Assembly (NCBI GenBank): GCA_016209995.1
Contig: JACQVC010000019.1
Span: 1-9,429, forward strand
Length of the DNA stretch: 9,429 nt
Direction: 5' to 3'
Source: Gemmatimonadota bacterium
GTDB lineage: Bacteria > Gemmatimonadota > Gemmatimonadetes > Longimicrobiales > Gaopeijiaceae
Shown: positions 1-4,475 of the stretch, piece by piece
Layout: every line of letters starts with the position of its first letter
Position numbering within the stretch: position 1 is the first letter of the stretch
Notes under the pieces: generated by a model
The model's database searches: none
The model's input: the letters and a program-made list of their open reading frames with translations, nothing else
What the model was told of the DNA's origin: nothing
Program-made: the position numbers and the translations under genes

Positions 1-26
1 GCAGCATAACGCCGACCCTGTCGGGT

Positions 27-47
27 TGTCCAGTTATTTGTTGGACA
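27..47. repeat. small inverted repeat (6-bp stem)
   Basis: TGTCCA at 27-32 is perfectly complementary to TGGACA at 42-47, with a 9-base AT-rich loop. It lies just upstream of a stronger hairpin in the leader of the first gene. It could be a regulator-binding palindrome or part of the end of an upstream transcript. A short perfect repeat like this can arise by chance, so no function is claimed. Confidence 0.4.
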
Positions 48-52
48 TAACA

Positions 53-89
53 CTAGCAGGCCGTGTCGAGTTTCACCACGGCCTGCTAG
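53..89. repeat. perfect 13-bp inverted repeat upstream of the first gene
   Basis: CTAGCAGGCCGTG at 53-65 is exactly complementary to CACGGCCTGCTAG at 77-89, leaving an 11-base loop. There is no T-tract on either side, so it is not a classical intrinsic terminator. It ends 28 bases before the ribosome binding site of the gene at 131. Possible roles are the end of the upstream operon, an attenuator or RNA-stability hairpin in the leader, or an operator. The perfection and length of the stem make chance unlikely, but the role is inferred. Confidence 0.75.
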
Positions 90-130
90 CCGGTTCCCGT
101 GAGGCGAACCCGGTATGAAGGAGGCCTGAT

Positions 131-1000
131 ATGCGCTTGTTCCAACGGCTCTTCCCGACCTTTGCGCTCGTGTCGGGCATCGTGTGTGTCGTTGCCACAC
201 AGCAGCCCGCACGCCAAGGAGACACCGGCCAGCCGCCAGGCCCACGGTTTGCTGCGCCCACGCCGCGGCTCCCGCTAATCTTCCGCGAGGAGTGGCGGCA
301 ACCGGGCGCGTTCGACGCAGGCTCGGACTTCGATCCCAGCTTCCCCGTGACGCCGAAGGCCGTCACCCACTCGGATCTCGAGCTGAAGATCTACGACCCG
401 AACGCGCCGCGCATTCCGGAGTACCGGAAGACCCCTCCGCCCGGTTCGATTCCCCGCGACTGGATCGGCACGTCATGTGTGATCCTGGCCGGCTACAACC
501 AGAATCCTCCTCCCGAGAAGGTGGTGCACGGCGAGCCTTCCGATCCGCCAAACCTGTGGACTGGGGTGTGCGGGCCGGTGGCGGTCACGCTGCGGCACAC
601 GCGGAGCTACGTCGACCTCACGGGACTGGCGAGACTTCGGTGGGTCACCCGCGTTTCGGGCTTCCACGTCGTCCGACCCGTCGTCAAGCTGGCCGACGGC
701 ACATTCCTCGTCGGCGATCACACGACCGGCGCCGACCGCCCCGGTGCGGGCGCGGGTCCGTCCACCGACTTCCTCGAGAGCGAGCTGTCATTCGGCACCG
801 TACGCTGGCTGCGGCTCGACATCACGCGCGTCGTCACGCGCGGGACGTGGGTGGACAAGCCCGATCTGAGCCGGGTGGACGAGGTGGGCTTCGCCGACCT
901 GATGCCGGGCACAGGTCATGGGTGGGGCGGATTCGTCAATGTCGGACGCATCGAGGTGTACGGCAAGCCCGTTCTGCGAACGGCCCCGGCCGTATTCTGA
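131..1000 (+). CDS. exported protein of unknown function, C-terminal beta-sandwich-like region
   Basis: The 289-residue protein starts at an ATG with AAGGAGG at 118-124, six bases upstream, which fixes the start. Residues 1-23 form a signal peptide (basic start, hydrophobic stretch FALVSGIVCVVA), so it is probably periplasmic or secreted. A low-complexity Pro/Ala/Gly linker covers about 25-48. The rest is rich in alternating hydrophobic residues: a DLTGLARLRW strand near 162-171, FGTVRWLRLDITRVV near 221-235, and a closing segment DEVGFADLMPG...GRIEVYGKPV near 250-281. That pattern resembles galactose-binding-like jelly rolls of secreted proteins, but I do not recognise a named family. C116 and C147 could form a disulfide. 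It reads in the same direction as the SnoaL gene 139 bases downstream, so joint expression is possible but not shown. Confidence 0.85.
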   Translation: MRLFQRLFPTFALVSGIVCVVATQQPARQGDTGQPPGPRFAAPTPRLPLIFREEWRQPGAFDAGSDFDPSFPVTPKAVTHSDLELKIYDPNAPRIPEYRKTPPPGSIPRDWIGTSCVILAGYNQNPPPEKVVHGEPSDPPNLWTGVCGPVAVTLRHTRSYVDLTGLARLRWVTRVSGFHVVRPVVKLADGTFLVGDHTTGADRPGAGAGPSTDFLESELSFGTVRWLRLDITRVVTRGTWVDKPDLSRVDEVGFADLMPGTGHGWGGFVNVGRIEVYGKPVLRTAPAVF

Positions 1001-1139
1001 CGAACGACGCCGCGCGATCGCGGACGCGACCCCGGATCTCGCCGATGGCGCCTGCGCCGATCGCGTGTGGACGTGCAATTTCCGGCGGCGGGTGGCCGTC
1101 GCGGCGCCGGGCGTCGTCAGCAGTAATCGAGGAGAACCG

Positions 1140-1883
1140 ATGCGAACACGCAGCGCAGCGCTGGCGTCCCTGCTTGCTGTCCTGGTCACGGGAGTCTCAA
1201 CCGGTGCGCAGGGCAGCCTGTCGCCACAGGATCGCGCCGAGATTCAGGATTTGACGGCGCGCTACGCGCGGGCGCTCGGCTCGTGCGCGGCCGAGGAATA
1301 CGCAGATCTGTTCGCGCCCGAGACCGGCTACTTCGCGAGCAACATTCGCGGTGAAGTCGTGGGCAGGGAACGTTTGATGGCGCTGGTGCGCAGCGAGCGT
1401 CACTGCACGAACCCGGCGCCGCCGTCGGCCACTGCCGGCGCGGCGCCCGCCGCGCCGCGGCCGGTGCCAACGGTTTCCATCGAAATCACGTCAACAGGAC
1501 CGATCGGCCGCGCCGATCTCGGCGTCAAGGTCGGTCAGTACGACGACGAGTACGTGAAGACCGCGAAGGGGTGGCGGTTCAAGTCGCGAACGGTGATGAC
1601 CGCTCAGGATCTCGCCGCGAATCTCACGGTGCAGGACGTGAAAGCGATTCGTCGTCTGGCGGGTACCGACCTTGGTCAGTTCGAGGATGTCTATGTTGCC
1701 GGGGCCGACGGGGTGAAGCGTTTCAGGACGTCCGGTGTGGCGCTGGGGTTGTCCACGGAAGGCGTGACGGGACGCGCTTTCCTGAAAAACAACGGCGGCC
1801 ACTACGAGGACGTGTATGTGAAGACACCGGAAGGAGTGTGGCGTTTCCAATCCCGAGCGTACGTCGCCGCCGATGTTCGGTAG
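1140..1883 (+). CDS. exported SnoaL/NTF2-like protein with tripled C-terminal motif
   Basis: The 247-residue protein starts at ATG 1140 behind GAGGAG at 1129-1134, followed by a typical signal peptide (LASLLAVLVTGVSTGAQG, mature from about residue 24). The open frame continues upstream but lacks this start context. Residues 27-90 match the SnoaL-like NTF2 fold: helix EIQDLTARYARAL, then YADLFAPETGYF, then GRERL. These domains form a cone with a small-molecule pocket and serve as enzymes or binding modules; the ligand here is unknown. A Pro/Ala linker (91-110) stands where the paralogue at 2183 has its KHMYVNH strand, so the pocket residues of that strand are missing. The final hairpin motif (aromatic-[DE]-D-x-Y-V...[WR]RF) occurs three times, at 134-150, 181-197 and 222-239, implying internal duplication. 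C49 and C89 are possible disulfide partners. Confidence 0.88.
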   Translation: MRTRSAALASLLAVLVTGVSTGAQGSLSPQDRAEIQDLTARYARALGSCAAEEYADLFAPETGYFASNIRGEVVGRERLMALVRSERHCTNPAPPSATAGAAPAAPRPVPTVSIEITSTGPIGRADLGVKVGQYDDEYVKTAKGWRFKSRTVMTAQDLAANLTVQDVKAIRRLAGTDLGQFEDVYVAGADGVKRFRTSGVALGLSTEGVTGRAFLKNNGGHYEDVYVKTPEGVWRFQSRAYVAADVR

Positions 1884-1884
1884 A

Positions 1885-1912
1885 CGCCTGCGTCGCCCCT
1901 GCGAGGCAGGTG
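1885..1912 (+). terminator. terminator-like hairpin after the first SnoaL gene
   Basis: Directly after the TAG stop (1881-1883), CGCCTGC at 1885-1891 pairs with GCAGGTG at 1906-1912 (one G-U pair). A G-G mismatch follows, then TCGC (1893-1896) with GCGA (1901-1904), closing a CCCT loop. The stem of about 11 base pairs is followed by CTCCCTCC rather than a T-run. It is therefore a good structure but an imperfect intrinsic terminator. It ends where the receptor fossil begins. Confidence 0.5.
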
Positions 1913-2148
1913 CTCCCTCCAGGAGACGATTACGGTCACCGGCGAATCGCCCATCGTGGACCCGCAGCGTCGCAGAGTGAATTCTCGAACTTCGTGCCCG
2001 ATACCAGCGCCACGCAGGAAGTCACCATCGACTCGCGATGAAGGCCAATCCGGTGATGCAGGAGAACCCGGCCTACACTGTCTGGCGGACACCGCAGCGG
2101 ATCATGGACGCGCGTCTGGCCAAGGTCAGCCGACAGCTTGATTTCTGA
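1911..2148 (+). pseudogene. fossil of a TonB-dependent receptor gene, three blocks in three frames
   Basis: Three pieces of an Oar-like TonB-dependent receptor survive in order. Block 1 (about 1911-1967) reads ETITVTGESPIVDPQ, the conserved lead into the plug domain. Block 2 (about 1970-2038, another frame) reads SEFSNFVPDTSATQEVTID, a plug-domain segment. Block 3 (2038-2148, the third frame) reads NPVMQENPAYTVW...RIMDARLAKVSRQLDF and a stop, the last barrel strand with its terminal Phe. Each block aligns with the intact receptor at 6726-9429 (ETVTVTEASPIVDVQ, QFSNMVPDTGSTQEITVD, NPVMQEQSAYAIW...KVSGQIDF); block 3 is identical at 23 of 33 residues. About 80 and 720 codons are missing between blocks. 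The frames cannot join, so no receptor can be made. The differences from the intact gene argue for a separate paralogue. A short ORF from ATG 2038 could encode only the tail. Confidence 0.88.
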
Positions 2149-2182
2149 TCACTGAGCGAGACACGCAAGGAGAGAGCGCGAA

Positions 2183-2755
2183 ATGCAAACACACATGACG
2201 ACGATGGCGCTCGCGCTCGCTCTGTCATCGGGGCCGGTTCACTCGCAAACGCCTCAGGCGCTCACCGCGCTCGACTACATCGAGATCCAGCAGCTTGTCT
2301 CCAAATACGCGCGGGCGATCGACACCTGCTCTAACAACGGCTACGACTACGCCGATCTGTTCACGGCGGACGGCTACTTCGCGCCGGAGCAGGGTGGGAA
2401 GATCGGCAACCGGTTTCAGGGTCGCGAGCGGCTCGCGGAAGCGTCAGGCGGCGGATCGCGCGGCTGCAAGAACGTCGGCTGGATCAAGCAGGGCGTGAAG
2501 CACATGTACGTGAATCACATCATCACCGCCTCGCCCGAGGGCGCCACGGGCACGGTGGACATGCTGATGATCGGCCTCAACGGCGATCCCTACAAGATTC
2601 GCCACGAGGGGTACTACGAGGACACGTACGTGCGGACGCCGCGAGGGTGGCGCTTCAAATCGCGCATTCATCATGTGCCGATGACCACGCCGGCGGCGGA
2701 GGCGGGGCAGGTCGGACGGCCAGCGCAACCCGCGATTCCGGCTCGAGAAAAGTAG
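2183..2755 (+). CDS. exported SnoaL/NTF2-like protein
   Basis: The 190-residue protein starts at ATG 2183, ten bases after AAGGAG (2167-2172); the in-frame ATG at 2195 is too far from that site. Residues 1-22 are a signal peptide ending near VHSQ. A complete SnoaL-like fold follows: EIQQLVSKYARAIDTC helix (about 34-49), YADLFTADGYF (56-66), GRERL (80-84), KHMYVNHIITASPEGATGTVDMLMI strands (106-130), and the last hairpin YYEDTYVRTPRGWRFKSR (144-161). The tail from about 167 is Pro/Ala rich. It is a paralogue of the gene at 1140, sharing the YARA helix, the ADLF motif and Cys49, with a second Cys at 95. Family members are enzymes or binding proteins for small hydrophobic molecules; no catalytic assignment is possible. 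The stop abuts a strong hairpin at 2756. Confidence 0.92.
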   Translation: MQTHMTTMALALALSSGPVHSQTPQALTALDYIEIQQLVSKYARAIDTCSNNGYDYADLFTADGYFAPEQGGKIGNRFQGRERLAEASGGGSRGCKNVGWIKQGVKHMYVNHIITASPEGATGTVDMLMIGLNGDPYKIRHEGYYEDTYVRTPRGWRFKSRIHHVPMTTPAAEAGQVGRPAQPAIPAREK

Positions 2756-2775
2756 GGGCCGCCTTCAGGCGGCCC
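2756..2775. terminator. bidirectional intrinsic terminator between convergent genes
   Basis: GGGCCGCC (2756-2763) pairs perfectly with GGCGGCCC (2768-2775) around a TTCA loop. It begins at the base after the plus-strand stop codon (2753-2755) and lies four bases beyond the minus-strand stop (2780-2782). Read on the minus strand, the stem is followed by CTACTTTTC, so the T-tract serves the leftward gene. On the plus strand no T-tract follows. The placement suits a shared terminator. Confidence 0.8.
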
Positions 2776-2779
2776 GACA

Positions 2780-3052
2780 TCAGTCCTTCGGCTCGGGTAC
2801 CGTGATGCCGTAGTCTTCGCGGACGTGCTCGCGAATTTCCTTCTGCTCGTGCCTGGCCTTCTCGCGCACCGAGTCGCTCCGCGTGAGCCGCTGCCGCGCC
2901 GCCTGCAGCGTCGCCTTCGATCGCTCGTCGGAGTTGACGGCGAATGACGACAAGAGACGCTCGAGATCCTGTCCGTGGCGCTCCGCGGCGGGCGCGTGTT
3001 CACATATCACGACGACTCGCAGTTTTCGCGAAATACCGGAGAAAACTGGCAA
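2780..3052 (-). CDS. small hypothetical protein, probably the 3' tail of a truncated gene
   Basis: This minus-strand frame gives up to 90 residues, very charged after residue 18, with a likely helical segment (ERHGQDLERLL, then ATLQAARQRL, then REKARHEQKEIREHVRE) and the end DYGITVPEPKD. I do not recognise the family. Coding is supported by codon use: from the EHAPAAERH segment to the stop, third positions are overwhelmingly G or C. A strong hairpin with a T-tract also follows the stop after only four bases. Upstream of that segment (3002-3052), third positions are mixed, the only starts are TTG 3052 and an internal GTG near 3010, and neither has a ribosome binding site. I infer that the original 5' part was lost near position 3005 and that this is a gene tail. 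A genuine short gene with a poor start remains possible. Confidence 0.5.
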   Translation of the reverse strand: MPVFSGISRKLRVVVICEHAPAAERHGQDLERLLSSFAVNSDERSKATLQAARQRLTRSDSVREKARHEQKEIREHVREDYGITVPEPKD

Positions 3053-3188
3053 TGCGTCGCCCGATCAGGGTACTGATCGCTCCACACACTACTCGGAGGG
3101 AGGACGCGCGGCACGCAAAGGTTCAGGACGCCGCCATGTCCCCTGATCTGGGGATTGATTCCACACCTGCTTCTGTCGTACAAGCGAG
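3053..3188. other. intergenic debris with an orphan Shine-Dalgarno-like sequence
   Basis: No coding frame here looks real. GGAGGGAGG at 3095-3103 is a near-ideal ribosome binding site, but no ATG, GTG or TTG follows at working distance (the next ATG is near 3135). A short palindrome, TCCCC/GGGGA around 3139-3154, is also present. The stretch looks like a deletion scar between the gene tail on the left and the DUF1587 fragment on the right. Confidence 0.35.
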
Positions 3189-3638
3189 GTGATGCGGACC
3201 CGCACGATGCCGCCGCCGGGCCTGCCGCGGCCCGACGAGGCGAGCTACGACGCGCTGGCGAGCTGGCTGGAGACCCACCTCGACCGCGCCGCCGCCGCCC
3301 GGCCGAACTCCGGGCATCCGCTGCGGCGCCGCCTCAACCGCACCGAGTACCGCAACGCCATTCGCGACCTGCTCGCGCTCGACGTGGATGTGGCATCGCT
3401 GCTGCCGCCCGACGATGCCGCGTACGGGTTCGACACCATCGCCGATCATCTGGGCGTGTCGCCGGCGTTGATGGAGCGCTACCTCGTCGCGGCCGATCGG
3501 ATCGGCGCGCTGGCCGTCGGCGCCCCGGTCGCACCGGGCCCGGTGTCTCCTCGGGGAACGGCGGCACGTTCGCGGGAGGCGGAGGCGCCGCATCGAGTGG
3601 AGGCTACCAACGCCTTCGGGATCTTACAGGAAGAATAG
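3189..3638 (+). pseudogene. DUF1587 domain fragment of a planctomycete-cytochrome-type (DUF1592/DUF1587) protein
   Basis: The open frame (GTG 3189 or ATG 3192, 149 residues) begins inside a family pattern: RTRTMPPPGLPRPDE is the end of the cytochrome c-like module. Then LRRRLNRTEYRNAIRDLL...DVDVASLLPPDDAAYGFDTIADHLGVSPALMERYL (about 45-99) is the conserved DUF1587 core. Full members are exported proteins of many hundred residues with a haem CxxCH module before this point and DUF1592, DUF1588 and DUF1585 after it. Here there is no signal peptide, no CxxCH and none of the later domains. Family similarity stops at about residue 111 (ALAVG), and the remaining 38 residues are unrelated sequence up to a TAG. 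There is no convincing ribosome binding site. I read it as an internal gene fragment, open by chance and probably not functional. Expression of the single domain cannot be excluded. Confidence 0.78.
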
Positions 3639-3738
3639 GACTTGACCTGCGCCGTTGGCGTCAATTACAACTGCACACACGTTTCGCGACCGGCCGATGA
3701 GCCTGGGACCAAGATAGGTCGTAGAGGAGGAAATAGCC
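3639..3738 (+). promoter_or_regulatory. upstream region of the DUF6152 gene, weak promoter candidate
   Basis: This 100-base stretch is lower in GC than its neighbours and separates the DUF1587 fragment from the DUF6152 gene. TTGACC at 3642-3647 would be a good -35 box, and TTACAA at 3665-3670 lies 17 bases on, but that -10 match is poor. The ribosome binding site GAGGAGG is at 3724-3730. A promoter for the DUF6152 gene most likely lies here because the preceding unit is a dead fragment; the exact boxes are a guess. Confidence 0.25.
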
Positions 3739-4191
3739 GTGAAAGCTTACATCATAGCAGGTTCGATCCTGACGTTGGGAATGCTCCTGGCGCCCGGACC
3801 GGCCGCAGGTCATCACTCCTTCGCCGCGGAGTTTGACAGGAACCGGCCGCTCGATCTTGCGGGAATCGTCATAAGAGTGGAGTGGACAAATCCCCACGTG
3901 TGGTTTTACTTCAACGTGCGGGATGAGACTAGCGGCGAGGTGACGACGTGGGGCGCGGAAATGGGACCGCCCAACGTGCTCCAGGCCCGTGGATGGACGC
4001 GCGACACGCTGAAAATCGGCGAACGGATTACGGTTTGCGGCTTCGGGGCCAAGACGAGTCCTAACCGGATGAATGCCAGCCGCGTCGTATTCAGCGCCTA
4101 CGCCAAAGGCGTTGACGAACCGGGGAGCGCGCAGGGTGGCTGCGAGAAAGTCCTCGACGCCGGCTCCAGTGCCGAGGAACGAGTCCGATGA
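3739..4191 (+). CDS. DUF6152 family exported protein
   Basis: The 150-residue protein starts at GTG 3739, eight bases after GAGGAGG (3724-3730); no better start is near. Residues 1-24 are a signal peptide (IIAGSILTLGMLLAPGPAAG) with an acceptable cleavage site before H25, giving a mature protein starting HHSFAAEFD. The family hallmarks are present in order: HHSFAAEFD (25-33), RVEWTNPHVWFYFNV (46-60), TTWGAEMGPPNVLQARGWTRDTLKIGE (69-95) and ITVCGFGAK (97-105). DUF6152 proteins are small periplasmic beta-rich proteins of unknown function, so location is predictable but activity is not. The tail from about 120 is less typical and carries C135; with C100 it could form a disulfide. The stop overlaps the next start as ATGA, suggesting translational coupling. 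Confidence 0.93.
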   Translation: MKAYIIAGSILTLGMLLAPGPAAGHHSFAAEFDRNRPLDLAGIVIRVEWTNPHVWFYFNVRDETSGEVTTWGAEMGPPNVLQARGWTRDTLKIGERITVCGFGAKTSPNRMNASRVVFSAYAKGVDEPGSAQGGCEKVLDAGSSAEERVR

Positions 4192-4439
4192 GGCCACTGG
4201 CGTTGGTCGCGACTATCAATATCGCGATGCTGCTCACGGCGGCTGCCGAACCTGCGCAGCGCCCGCCTGCCGCAAAGTTCGCGAACAGCTTCGACGAGGC
4301 GGAAGCGGCGGCCGGGATACGGAGGCCCGGAGGAACTTCACCGAGTATCCAGCGCGTGAGGAGGAGCCGACGGACGACAATCGAGCCTGACCCGCAAGCG
4401 GCCGGCGAGCCGAAGGGTGAGGTCTCGGCCGCGAGTTGA
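4188..4439 (+). CDS. small exported protein coupled to DUF6152 gene
   Basis: The 83-residue protein starts at the ATG that overlaps the DUF6152 stop (ATGA, 4188-4191), the usual arrangement for coupled translation. Residues 1-20 form a signal peptide (ALVATINIAMLLTAAAEP). A short acidic stretch, FANSFDEAEAAAG, follows at 31-43, then a basic, Pro-rich tail without recognisable fold. Codon third positions are mostly G/C up to about residue 43 and less biased afterwards. In another frame the same bases read FTEYPAREEEPTDDNRA and stop at 4390, which looks at least as protein-like, so a frameshift near 4320 is possible. I do not recognise the family. Its job is presumably linked to the DUF6152 protein. 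Confidence 0.55.
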   Translation: MRPLALVATINIAMLLTAAAEPAQRPPAAKFANSFDEAEAAAGIRRPGGTSPSIQRVRRSRRTTIEPDPQAAGEPKGEVSAAS

Positions 4440-4475
4440 GTCCGGTCCACGTCATCCGCGGAGCGGCGAACACGC

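Noticed and set aside
918..1139. Upstream extension of the first SnoaL gene to 918
   Set aside because: The extension would overlap the previous gene and bury the signal peptide. ATG 1140 has GAGGAG at proper spacing and a signal peptide right after it.
184..1254. Overlapping plus-strand frame (356 codons) across the first gene
   Set aside because: It is Arg/His/Pro-rich shadow sequence. The frame from 131 has the ribosome binding site and signal peptide, and this frame would run across the intergenic gap into the SnoaL gene.
3155..3700. Frame overlapping the DUF1587 fragment, with a Gly-rich GNGGTFAGGGGAASSGG stretch
   Set aside because: The DUF1587 similarity is in the other frame; the Gly-rich stretch is a by-product of GC-rich sequence and no start site supports it.
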